Assembly: GCA_951812825.1 (NCBI GenBank) | Contig: OX638324.1 | Span: forward strand, 2,139,141-2,203,140 | DNA length: 64,000 nucleotides | Source: an uncultured Dehalococcoidia bacterium | GTDB lineage: Bacteria > Chloroflexota > Dehalococcoidia > Lucifugimonadales > GCA-2712585 | Reading direction: 5' to 3' | Shown here: positions 44,715 to 52,191 of the stretch, one piece after another | Layout of the letters: each line of letters begins with the position of its first letter | Numbering within the stretch: the first letter of the stretch is position 1 | Notes under the pieces: model-generated | Databases searched by the model: none | What the model was told of the DNA's origin: nothing | The model's input: the letters and a program-made list of their open reading frames with translations, nothing else | Made by a program: the position numbers and the translations under genes

Positions 44715-46415
44715 ATGGGGTTTTCACCGCATGGGATTGAGTATTCGGCGCATCGTCCGGTGGTTATGGGGCGGAGGGGGATGGTGGCGGCCAGTCATCC
44801 GCTGGCGTCGCAGGCGGGGGTGCGGATTCTGCAGAAGGGCGGCAACGCGGTAGACGCGTCGGTGGCCGTTGCGGCGGCGCTGCAGGTGGTGGAACCGCTG
44901 ATGTCGGGCATCGGCGGCGACGGGTTCATCATGGTGTATATGCGCGCCGACGACACGGTGAGGGTGGTGAACGGGACGGGGCCGGCCCCCTACGCCGCCA
45001 CGCGGGAGCGCTATCTGCCGGAGGGGATTCCGTTGAAGGGGGTTCTTTCGACGTCGGTGCCGGGGCTGCTGCGGAGTTGGACGGAGGCCCACGAACGTTA
45101 CGGAGTGCTTTCGCTTGCAGAAGTGTTGGAGCCCGCCATCGAGCTGGCGGAGGAGGGATTTCCCGTCAGTCACACCGTCGCCGACGCCATCGCCGCCGAC
45201 GAGTTGCTGTGCGAGTTTCCCACGTCGGCGGCGATATTCGCGCCGGAGGGTCGGCCCCTGCGGGCGGGGGAGATTCTCTATCAGAAGGACCTGGCGCGGA
45301 CGTTCGGCAAGATAGCCGACGAAGGGGCGGGGGTCTTCTATGAGGGGGAAATCGCCCAGGCCATCGCGAAGTTTGCGGTGGCGCAGGGGGGGCTTCTGAC
45401 GATGAGGGACCTGGCGGACTTTCGGGTGCGCTGGCAGGACTCCATATTCACGGACTATCGAGGGTACACCGTCCACGAGGCGCCGCCGAACTCCAGCGGG
45501 CACATCCTGCTTCAGGAACTGAACCTGGTGGAAGGCTTCGACCTGAAGTCGATGGGGTGCAACACGCCGGAGAGCGTCCACGTGATGGTGGAGGCGAAGA
45601 AACTAGCCTTTGCGGACCGGGAGGCGTACCTGGCGGACCCGGAGTTTGTGGACGTGCCGATTCCGGGGCTGCTTTCCAAGGAATACGCCCGACGGCGGGC
45701 GGAGTCGATAGACCCGGAGCGGGCGGCAGTCGACGTTGAGGCGGGGGACCCGTGGCGATACCAGGAACCGGCGGGGTCTGCGCCCCGGGCGGTGAACAAG
45801 GTGGGCAGGCCGGTGGAGGACACGACGTGCTTCGCGGTGGTGGACCGGTGGGGGAACGCGGTGTCGCAGCTTCAGAGCCTGCAGAGCGCCTTCGGGTCGA
45901 GCCTGGTCGCGGAGGGGACGGGGGTGCTTCTCAACAACCGGATGAGCTACTGGCACCTGGAGGAGGACCACGTGGACTGCCTGCAGCCGGGGAAGCGGGT
46001 GCGGCATACGATGAACCCGGTGATGGTGTTCCGCAAGACCGACGCTGGGCGTCAGCTGGCGCTGGTGTGCGGAACGCCGGGGGCGGACACGCAGGTGCAG
46101 ACGAATTTGCAGGTGATCACCCACGTTCTGGACTTCGGGATGACGGTGGCGGAGGCGGTGGAGGCTCCAAGGTGGAGGCATACGCAGAACCCGACGGAGT
46201 CGACGTACCCGCATACGTGCGACGACGAGCTATGGCTGGAGGGCCGGTTCTCGCCGCACGTGCGTCGGCAGTTGGAAGGGAAGGGGCACGAGCTTAACAT
46301 AATCGGCGACTGGGAGGGGACGGGGAGCCAGATGATGATTCAGGTGGATGCGGAAAAGGGGGCGCTCCACGGCGGGGCGGACCCGCGTCGGGACGGCTAC
46401 GCGCTGGGGTGGTAG
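44715..46415 (+). CDS. ggt: Gamma-glutamyltransferase family protein
   Basis: This 566-residue Ntn-hydrolase precursor has the N-terminal GGNAVDASVA block, S-G-I-G-G-D-G-F near residue 64, and the autocleavage/nucleophile Thr370 in D-T-T-C-F-A-V-V-D. The maturation site gives large and small subunits. The family acts on glutathione and other gamma-glutamyl amides, or on cephalosporin-type acyl groups. No signal peptide is visible, unlike E. coli GGT, so a cytoplasmic acylase or hydrolase role is possible. A GGGGGG stretch precedes the ATG. Confidence 0.88.
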   Translation: MGFSPHGIEYSAHRPVVMGRRGMVAASHPLASQAGVRILQKGGNAVDASVAVAAALQVVEPLMSGIGGDGFIMVYMRADDTVRVVNGTGPAPYAATRERYLPEGIPLKGVLSTSVPGLLRSWTEAHERYGVLSLAEVLEPAIELAEEGFPVSHTVADAIAADELLCEFPTSAAIFAPEGRPLRAGEILYQKDLARTFGKIADEGAGVFYEGEIAQAIAKFAVAQGGLLTMRDLADFRVRWQDSIFTDYRGYTVHEAPPNSSGHILLQELNLVEGFDLKSMGCNTPESVHVMVEAKKLAFADREAYLADPEFVDVPIPGLLSKEYARRRAESIDPERAAVDVEAGDPWRYQEPAGSAPRAVNKVGRPVEDTTCFAVVDRWGNAVSQLQSLQSAFGSSLVAEGTGVLLNNRMSYWHLEEDHVDCLQPGKRVRHTMNPVMVFRKTDAGRQLALVCGTPGADTQVQTNLQVITHVLDFGMTVAEAVEAPRWRHTQNPTESTYPHTCDDELWLEGRFSPHVRRQLEGKGHELNIIGDWEGTGSQMMIQVDAEKGALHGGADPRRDGYALGW

Positions 46416-46449
46416 GTTGCCGAACCACGCTTGCCCGCGATTGACGTCG

Positions 46450-46707
46450 CTACGGAAGCGCGGGCTTCTTTCCCCCGTATATCGACGGCTCCGACGCCAG
46501 TAGCAACCTCAGCCTGGCCACGGACGCGACGGCATCCTCGCCAAGCCCCAGCATGTCTCGGACGAGACGCTCGTCGAGGGCGATGCGTACAGGGTCGACG
46601 GCGCACTTGTAGAAGGGCTGAAATTCCCCCCCCTTAAACTCCCGCCAGATGGCCTCCGCCTCCTCCAACTGCCACGGCTGGAGCTTCCGGACATCCAGGG
46701 TCGTCAT
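46450..46707 (-). CDS. Small hypothetical protein, possible C-terminal remnant of a larger gene
   Basis: From ATG 46707 (or 46719) this is 85-89 residues, beginning M-T-T-L-D-V-R-K-L. It ends with L-R-L-L-L-A-S-E-P-S-I-Y-G-G-K-K, a pattern I associate with the C-terminal end of longer hypothetical proteins. A same-strand fragment at 47705-47938 looks like an N-terminal end, and a transposase remnant lies between. It may therefore be the detached end of one disrupted gene. No ribosome-binding site is convincing. Confidence 0.5.
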   Translation of the reverse strand: MTTLDVRKLQPWQLEEAEAIWREFKGGEFQPFYKCAVDPVRIALDERLVRDMLGLGEDAVASVARLRLLLASEPSIYGGKKPALP

Positions 46708-46811
46708 AGTCTCCAGCATCCCCTTATTGCCTCTGCCTCTTCCTGCTTGCGAACTGTTGGAATGGCAATTGTCTACTTTACATAAGAAGGGGCGTGACGT
46801 AGTATGGGCGG

Positions 46812-47399
46812 GTGCGGGAAGCGCTCAAGAAAATTGCCATTCTGCTATCTGGGGTTGCGGTAGTTGCTACGATTGAGCATCTGCTACTCAAGATTCTGCT
46901 CACGCCTCTTGGTTTTGGCATCTTCTTTGCAGCGTTGGGTGTCTTAGCTAGTGCTTTGTGGTGGCCCGATATCATGTCGCGCCGCCCACGCAGTTGGAAA
47001 CTGTGGCAATCGGGAGTTTCGTTTAGCAAGCAACCTCAAAGACTTAACGTGTGGATGGCCAAGGATGGTTCGATAACCCTAGAGCAAGCCGCCTTCTTGT
47101 GGCTTGAGATTCCATTCCAAAGGCCGGTGCCTCCAGAGGTGCAAGATAGAATTGAGATTTTCCGAAACGCAATATCTCAAGGTTCTTTGCAGATGCACAG
47201 GCGCTATGACGAAAAAACGGAATCCCTATTTGCATTCGCTAGATTGTACTTTGGGAATCCGATTCCCAAAGACACGCGAGTACGGGTTAGAGAACTAAAA
47301 CGATATGCCAAGTCAATAGGCGATGTGCCGGGTTTTCTGGAAAATGTGGAATATGATGCTATGCAGTCAACTCTTGATAAGTCAGATGATTCGTCTTAA
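46812..47399 (+). CDS. Membrane-anchored hypothetical protein
   Basis: This 195-residue frame from GTG 46812 has one or two hydrophobic segments at about residues 8-50 (IAILLSGVAVVATIEHLLLK; F-G-I-F-F-A-A-L-G-V-L), then a soluble domain of about 140 residues rich in basic and aromatic residues. No family was recognised. Composition is AT-richer than the flanks, and it lies within the scar region between two minus-strand gene fragments, so it may have been brought in. Its 3' end overlaps the transposase remnant on the other strand. Confidence 0.5.
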   Translation: MREALKKIAILLSGVAVVATIEHLLLKILLTPLGFGIFFAALGVLASALWWPDIMSRRPRSWKLWQSGVSFSKQPQRLNVWMAKDGSITLEQAAFLWLEIPFQRPVPPEVQDRIEIFRNAISQGSLQMHRRYDEKTESLFAFARLYFGNPIPKDTRVRVRELKRYAKSIGDVPGFLENVEYDAMQSTLDKSDDSS

Positions 47400-47763
47400 C
47401 GATACGTTGGAGGGTGTCACGGAAGATATGGTTGTTGTTCCGGTTGGTGAAACGCCATTCCAGTTCTTCCAAGTACCGTCCCAAGTGCTTCCGACTGACC
47501 TTGTGGAATGCGCCTATGGGCGAACGCTCGAAGAGGGACCTGACACCTTCAATGGAGTTGGTGTGAACGTCACCCACAACCCATTCGTCTTCAGAGTGAT
47601 TGACCGTTTCGTGACGGGTGTTGTGGCCTGCAATGCCAAGGTAGCTACGGAGTTCGTTGGTGTAGATAGCCTCTGCTTCATCCTTGACAGTTCGGTTGAT
47701 AAAGTCATGGAGGGTATCCCGCTTGGTGTCGGGTATCTGCCTCAACCGTTGAAGCGGGCTCAA
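47359..47763 (-). pseudogene. IS1595/ISXO2-type transposase remnant (C-terminal part)
   Basis: About 120 codons retain the ISXO2-like transposase end: G-D-V-H-T-N-S-I-E-G-V-R-S-L-F-E-R, then G-A-F-H-K-V-S-R-K-H-L-G-R-Y-L-E-E-L, and an R-F-T-N-R motif. The N-terminal zinc ribbon and most of the catalytic domain are missing. Its upstream edge merges into the sequence of the 47705-47938 fragment in another frame, which marks the junction of the rearrangement. No terminal inverted repeats were identified. Confidence 0.7.
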
Positions 47764-47938
47764 TCTCTGTCTCTACGACGATGGGCCCTTGCTCCAGACG
47801 GATGAGAATGTCAGGTTGGGGGCCGCCGTGCAGCGTCTCGGATGCCGCGTCAAGCCCGCACTGTTCGCGCAGGATTCGAGCCAGCGTGACATTCAACACG
47901 CTCTCGTGGCTGCGGTCTTGTCTTGTCAACGTCGACAT
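47705..47938 (-). pseudogene. N-terminal fragment of a disrupted gene
   Basis: From ATG 47938 (GTG 47989 also possible) this is 77 residues with S-H-E-S-V-L-N-V, L-R-E-Q-C-G-L-D-A, then P-D-I-L-I and V-V-E-T-E-I-E-P. The last two resemble the PD...ExE region of nuclease-like N-terminal domains in restriction-type proteins. The reading runs into transposase-remnant DNA and stops. With the fragment at 46450-46707 it probably represents one gene broken by insertion or deletion. Family assignment is tentative. Confidence 0.5.
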
Positions 47939-48103
47939 TCGGTTGCTTCGTCCACTTGCTTCAACTCGCTGATAGTCTTGCGCATCCACAACAGTCTAAT
48001 TGAACCGCAAATTGATATCAAAAGGGGATGGGCTGGCGGGGTTGCCGTGGGAGGGTGGATTCCGTATCATCTGAAAGCCATTCTCGGTTAGGAGTTTCTT
48101 CGT

Positions 48104-48826
48104 ATGGATAGAGCGCCCCGGTCGGTACTTCTCGTGACCCCGCATCAGGACGACGCCGAGGGCGGATGCGGGGGCACGGTGGGCATGTGGACGAAGCAGG
48201 GGACGAAGGCCGTGTACGTGTTGTGCACTAACGGCGATAAAGGTTCCAGCGATCCGGCGATGACGTCGCCCGCTTTGGCGACAATTCGGGAAGAGGAGCA
48301 GCTGAACGCCGCCAAGGTCCTTGGGGTGGAGTCTGTGGTCTTTCTGAGGCACCCCGACGGAGAGTTGGAGGACACGCTGGAGGTCAGGCGACAGGTGGTG
48401 CGGGAGATACGGCGTCACAAGCCGGAAGTGGTGATGTGCATCGACCCGTTTCGCACTACTTCGCACACCCACAGGGACCACCGCATGAGCGGGATGGTGG
48501 CGCTGGACGCTGTGTTCACCTACGCTTGGAGTCCGCACCACTTCCCGGAGCAGATTGCGGAGGAGGGGCTGGAGCCGCACCAGGTCAGTGAGATCTATAT
48601 GTGGGGAAGCGAGCGACCGGATACGTACGTGGATATTTCCGAGACGGTGGACGCGAAGGCGCTATCGCTGAGCAGGCACGTGAGCCAGATGCGGGAGCCG
48701 GAGCGTTTGCGGGAGCGGACACGCCGGAGGGCGGCGAATATCGGGAAGCGGGCGGGGCTGCCGTTTGCGGAGGGGTTCCGTCGGATAGCGCTGGACAGGA
48801 AGAGGCTGCACTGGGCGGCGTATTAG
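48104..48826 (+). CDS. PIG-L/LmbE-family zinc deacetylase
   Basis: This 240-residue protein has the LmbE metal motif P-H-Q-D-D (His14, Asp16, Asp17) and the distal T-S-H-T-H-R-D-H. Members remove N-acetyl groups from GlcNAc conjugates, as in mycothiol or bacillithiol synthesis and glycolipid processing. AGGAG lies about 9 nt before the ATG. No thiol-biosynthesis neighbours are seen, so the substrate is open. Confidence 0.88.
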   Translation: MDRAPRSVLLVTPHQDDAEGGCGGTVGMWTKQGTKAVYVLCTNGDKGSSDPAMTSPALATIREEEQLNAAKVLGVESVVFLRHPDGELEDTLEVRRQVVREIRRHKPEVVMCIDPFRTTSHTHRDHRMSGMVALDAVFTYAWSPHHFPEQIAEEGLEPHQVSEIYMWGSERPDTYVDISETVDAKALSLSRHVSQMREPERLRERTRRRAANIGKRAGLPFAEGFRRIALDRKRLHWAAY

Positions 48827-48993
48827 GTGTGGGGGCAGGGTTCGCCCCCATTCCTTCGACAAGCTCAGGGCAGGTCTAACCTTCTGCCATCGAGGGTCAG
48901 GGAGAAGGTGGATTCCGGGTCCGTTTTCATTGGACAGGCATCTGTCCGAAATAGCGGGCCGGTTGTTGTTGTAAGGTTTATTCGTTTTTGGGC

Positions 48994-49074
48994 ATTCGTT
49001 ATTTTCTGTGGTGGAAACGAAGGGTATTTTCCTTCGTAATCGGGGATTCGTTAATTGCTGTGGTGAAAACGAAT
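48994..49074. repeat. Direct repeat pair with internal inverted ends
   Basis: Two 28-nt units (48994-49021 and 49046-49073), 25 of 28 identical by eye, each begin ATTCGTT and end AACGAA, so each can fold on itself. The start-to-start distance is 52 nt. The function is unknown. Confidence 0.6.
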
Positions 49075-49257
49075 GGGGCATAAACAGTAGGGGTAGGGAC
49101 GCTGGATGGCCATGGGTTCGACAAGGCGATGGATGGGGCGGAGGAGGAGTTCAGTGGAGCCTCTGGTGGCCTTATGATTTCGTCTATATGTTCCATACGC
49201 AGGATATTAGCATGGGGCGCGGGTTTGTGGCAAGGGAAAGTTGTCACTTTGGGGAAG

Positions 49258-49290
49258 GCGAGATTCTTCGTTGCGCTGAGAATGACAGAG
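49258..49290. repeat. Interspersed repeat, family C copy 2
   Basis: GCGAGATTCTTCG then TTGCGCTGAGAATGACAGA matches the element at 22336-22372 but lacks its 7-nt insert. It ends about 10 nt before the selA promoter. Confidence 0.65.
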
Positions 49291-49299
49291 TGGGGGGTG

Positions 49300-49308
49300 T
49301 GCTAGAAT
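49300..49308 (+). promoter_or_regulatory. Extended -10 promoter of selA
   Basis: TG-c-TAGAAT (5 of 6 matches in the hexamer). Transcription would start only about 6 nt before ATG 49321, and no ribosome-binding site is visible, so the message may be nearly leaderless. Confidence 0.5.
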
Positions 49309-49320
49309 AACTCCGTAGAG

Positions 49321-50694
49321 ATGACTTCGTCCCTTAGAAATCTTCCCAGCGTCGAACGGGTGCTTGCTTCCGAGCCGTTGAAGTCGCTTAGCAGCGAGTA
49401 CGGCCACCATTGGGTGGCGGACGCCGTTCGAGAGAGCGTCCAGGAAGCGCGTGCGCGTGCATTGAACGGGGGGGATGTTGCTTCGTTCCAGGAGATCGCA
49501 AATCGGGCCGCTGAGCGTGTACGAGGGATGGGCCGGATTCAGCCGAGGCCGGTCATCAACGCGACGGGCGTAATCATTCATACGAACCTGGGGCGGGCGC
49601 CGCTCAGCGCCGAGGCCGTGGCCGCGATGAACGCTGCGGCGGCGGGGTACAGCAACCTGGAGATTGACCTGGAGTCGGGTCGGAGAGGGTCAAGACAGGG
49701 GCATCTGCAGAGGCTGCTGAACCACCTGACGGGCGCGGAAGCGTCGCTTCTTGTCAATAACAACGCCGCCGGGGTGCTTCTGGGGCTTTCGGCGGTTGCG
49801 GCGGGCAAAGAGGTGATCGTGTCGCGGGGAGAGGCGGTGGAGATTGGGGGCGGGTTCCGCATCCCGGACGTGTTGGAGCAGAGCGGGGCGAGGCTGGTGG
49901 AGGTGGGGACGACGAACCGGACCTACGCGCGGGACTACGAGGCGGCCATTACGGAGAATACGGGGGCGCTGCTGAAGGTCCACGCCAGCAATTTTAAGAT
50001 TGTGGGGTTTACCCACGCGCCTGAGATTACGGAACTGGTGGAGTTGGGGCGCAGGTACGGAGTGCCCGTGCTTCACGACGTGGGGAGCGGGTGTCTCATG
50101 GACACCCGACCCTTTGGACTCTCCTACGAGCCGAGGCCGCAGGACAGTGTCCGAGGGGGGGCGGACCTGGTGTTTTTCTCCGTGGACAAGCTGCTGGGCG
50201 GGCCGCAGGGAGGCATAGTTGTCGGGTCGAAGGACAAGGTGGGCCTGCTGGCGAAACACCCCTTGGCAAGGGCGTTCAGAATAGATAAGATGAGCCTCGC
50301 GGCCACCACCGCAACGTTGCTGCACTACGTGAAGGAAGAGGCGCTGCAAGCCATACCCGTCTGGCGAATGATTTCGGCAACCAGCGAAGAGTTACGCGAA
50401 AGGGCCACCAGGTGGGCTGAGAGCGTTGGCGGAGACGCGACGGTCCAGCCGGCGAAGTCGACCATCGGGGGCGGGAGCCTGCCCGGGGAGTCGTTGGACT
50501 CGTGGGCGCTGTGCATATGGGGCCAGGACGTGCCCGGCGGAGCGACGGGGCTGGCAGCGCGGTTACGGGAGCAGTCGACGCCCGTGGTGGCCCGAATCGA
50601 AAACGAGCGGGTCTTGATGGACCCGCGCACTGTTCTGCCGGAACAGGACGGCCAACTCCTGGCCGCAACCCAAACAGCACTGCGAGAGATATGA
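49321..50694 (+). CDS. selA: L-seryl-tRNA(Sec) selenium transferase
   Basis: This 457-residue protein matches bacterial SelA over its length. An N-terminal helical tRNA-binding part is followed by N-A-T-G-V-I-I-H-T-N-L-G-R-A at about residue 80, S-N-L-E-I-D-L-E-S-G-x-R-G, and the PLP-binding Lys290 in F-F-S-V-D-K-L-L-G-G-P-Q-G-G. It converts Ser-tRNA(Sec) to Sec-tRNA(Sec) with selenophosphate. Its presence implies that UGA is read as selenocysteine in this organism, consistent with the thioredoxin-like gene at 63399. selB, selD and selC are not in the window. The stop codon overlaps the next gene by ATGA. Confidence 0.94.
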   Translation: MTSSLRNLPSVERVLASEPLKSLSSEYGHHWVADAVRESVQEARARALNGGDVASFQEIANRAAERVRGMGRIQPRPVINATGVIIHTNLGRAPLSAEAVAAMNAAAAGYSNLEIDLESGRRGSRQGHLQRLLNHLTGAEASLLVNNNAAGVLLGLSAVAAGKEVIVSRGEAVEIGGGFRIPDVLEQSGARLVEVGTTNRTYARDYEAAITENTGALLKVHASNFKIVGFTHAPEITELVELGRRYGVPVLHDVGSGCLMDTRPFGLSYEPRPQDSVRGGADLVFFSVDKLLGGPQGGIVVGSKDKVGLLAKHPLARAFRIDKMSLAATTATLLHYVKEEALQAIPVWRMISATSEELRERATRWAESVGGDATVQPAKSTIGGGSLPGESLDSWALCIWGQDVPGGATGLAARLREQSTPVVARIENERVLMDPRTVLPEQDGQLLAATQTALREI

Positions 50695-51413
50695 CGAACT
50701 TTCTACTTGTTCACGGACAATGGCACGATGCATCCATGTGGGACGACGTATGTCGTCATCTGCACAACGCCGGTAATGGCTCCGAGGTGGGCGACGTAAC
50801 GGCTGTGGACCTGCCGGGTCACGGCTCGCGTCGGTCCTTCGACATCAGCCGGATAACCATCGACTACTACGTCAACGCGGTGGTGACTCCCCCGCGGGTG
50901 AAGCTGCTGGAGGACGTGACGTTGGTGGTGCATTCGTTCGCCGCCACGTTCACGCCGCAGGTGGCCAAAGCGCTGGGAAGCGTGTTGAGCAGGATTGTGT
51001 TCATTGGGGGGATGCTGCCGAGGGAAGGGTCGCAGCCCATGGGTGAGCTTTCCTTCCTGACCCGGAAGTCGGCCATACCCTTCCGGCTGATGGAGAAGGG
51101 GTTCAAGCCGCTTAACCCGTTGCTGGCGAAGAGTCTGTACAACGACGTGGGGGCGGAGGAGGCGTCAATTCGGGCGGGCCGGCTGGTTTCGGACCCGTAC
51201 CAGCCGTGGGTGACGCCGATGGCTGCGCTGGAGTTTCCTGACCACGTTGGGTTGACTTACGTGGCGCTGACAAACGACAAGTTTCTGTCGGCAAAACGGC
51301 AGAGGGGGTATGCGGTGTCGCTGAGGGGTGCGGACGTGGTGGAGCTGGAGTCGGGGCACATGGCGCCCGTGGTTCAGTCGAGGCGAGTGGCGGAGATTCT
51401 TCTGGGGGGCTAG
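50691..51413 (+). CDS. Alpha/beta-hydrolase with unusual nucleophile elbow
   Basis: This 240-residue protein begins M-T-N-F-L-L-V-H-G-Q-W-H like the AHL-type esterase/alpha-beta hydrolase group. The nucleophile elbow reads V-V-H-S-F-A-A instead of the usual G-H-S-x-G-G. A late Asp (T-N-D-K-F) and His (S-G-H-M-A-P) complete a possible triad. Its ATG overlaps the selA stop codon (ATGA), so it is translationally coupled to selA. A link to selenium metabolism is not known for the family. The substrate is unknown. Confidence 0.82.
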   Translation: MTNFLLVHGQWHDASMWDDVCRHLHNAGNGSEVGDVTAVDLPGHGSRRSFDISRITIDYYVNAVVTPPRVKLLEDVTLVVHSFAATFTPQVAKALGSVLSRIVFIGGMLPREGSQPMGELSFLTRKSAIPFRLMEKGFKPLNPLLAKSLYNDVGAEEASIRAGRLVSDPYQPWVTPMAALEFPDHVGLTYVALTNDKFLSAKRQRGYAVSLRGADVVELESGHMAPVVQSRRVAEILLGG

Positions 51414-51424
51414 TGGAGGGGGAA

Positions 51425-51450
51425 GAAGGGCGGTTCGAGAACTGCCCCTT
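51425..51450. repeat. Imperfect palindrome (family D repeat copy 3)
   Basis: AAGGGCGGTTC-ga-GAACTGCCCCTT (51426-51450), 12 nt after the hydrolase stop codon, is a diverged copy of the 9463-9494 palindrome. It may weakly terminate the selA transcript. Confidence 0.5.
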
Positions 51451-51471
51451 CGCAGGGTTGGATGGGGCCTG

Positions 51472-51480
51472 TGCTATAAT
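51472..51480 (+). promoter_or_regulatory. Extended -10 promoter for small gene pair
   Basis: TG-c-TATAAT with a perfect hexamer (51475-51480). Transcription would start near 51487, about 39 nt before ATG 51526. Confidence 0.6.
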
Positions 51481-51525
51481 CGAAATTGAAGGGCAGATTG
51501 CCCATTTTTCTGACGGTTCATCGGT

Positions 51526-51789
51526 ATGGAAGACAAAGAATTTCTGGAAAAGATGAAGGCCAAGATAGAGGCTATGGCGGGCACGGCTGTCACTATGAGC
51601 CTGGACCGCCGGAAGGAAGACCGGCTTGAGGTGGACCCCGACAAGTTGGATCCGAAGGTGATTGTAGGGTCGGCGGTGCTGAAGTATCCGGGGTTCGCGC
51701 GGATGTGCATCGAGTACGCGGTGGCGTCTATCCGGGAGGGGCGGCAGATCAGCGCGCTGGAGTTTCACATGGTGCTGGGGAGGAATTAA
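51526..51789 (+). CDS. Small conserved-looking hypothetical protein
   Basis: This 87-residue protein has an N-terminal acidic/basic helix (M-E-D-K-E-F-L-E-K-M-K-A-K), then a compact segment ending I-S-A-L-E-F-H-M-V-L-G-R-N. The codon choice is like its core neighbours. It has its own promoter, and the stop codon overlaps the next start (TAATG). No family was recognised. Confidence 0.65.
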   Translation: MEDKEFLEKMKAKIEAMAGTAVTMSLDRRKEDRLEVDPDKLDPKVIVGSAVLKYPGFARMCIEYAVASIREGRQISALEFHMVLGRN

Positions 51790-52124
51790 TGGAGAATTCT
51801 AATACTCAATGGATACAAAGGACCTTATTGATGGGCTACTTGCAGGGCCTCCATGGTGAAGATATCACTGAGAAGGTTCTCTCGTTTGAGAATGTAGAAA
51901 CAATTATTCATGGGACGCTCCCACGGTCTGCTAGAAAACATCGTGCATGGTTGAGTAACAGCCGGCGCCCCGAACATGCCCTCAAGGACGCGTGGTTGGA
52001 TGCTGGATGGAAGACTCGCAACGTCAACATGGAAGAAGAGACCGTCGAGTTTTTCCACGTGTTGACAGCAGAAGTCCGAGCGTTTGGGATAGTCGTAGAA
52101 GAGCTTCCGGAATCCCTTATATGA
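51789..52124 (+). CDS. Small hypothetical protein, DUF7662-like segment
   Basis: This 111-residue protein starts at ATG 51789, overlapping the previous stop codon. The central part L-P-x-S-A-R-K-H-R-A-W-L, then A-W-L-D-A-G-W and E-E-E-T-V-E-F, follows the pattern of a small domain I know as DUF7662, seen alone and near DNA-acting proteins. Composition is AT-richer than the preceding gene although the two are coupled, which suggests different origins. The function is unknown. Confidence 0.6.
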   Translation: MENSNTQWIQRTLLMGYLQGLHGEDITEKVLSFENVETIIHGTLPRSARKHRAWLSNSRRPEHALKDAWLDAGWKTRNVNMEEETVEFFHVLTAEVRAFGIVVEELPESLI

Positions 52125-52191
52125 GAAGCAAGGTCAAGTTTACAAATTCCTACAGCAATGCTGATGACGGACGGCGAGGTGTGGGGCGGGG

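Larger units (their letters stand above)
48827..49299. other. Repeat-containing intergenic region
   Basis: No gene was found. The stretch contains a half copy of family B (about 48912), the ATTCGTT...AACGAA pair at 48994-49074 and a family C element at 49258-49290, just before the selA promoter. No tRNA-like fold for selC was seen here. Confidence 0.6.

Noticed and set aside
47323..47805. Plus-strand frame across the transposase remnant
   Set aside because: It is the complement of the minus-strand ISXO2-like sequence, which has recognisable transposase motifs.
48827..49320. Possible selC tRNA upstream of selA
   Set aside because: No cloverleaf with a UCA anticodon, long variable arm or T-loop could be traced on either strand.
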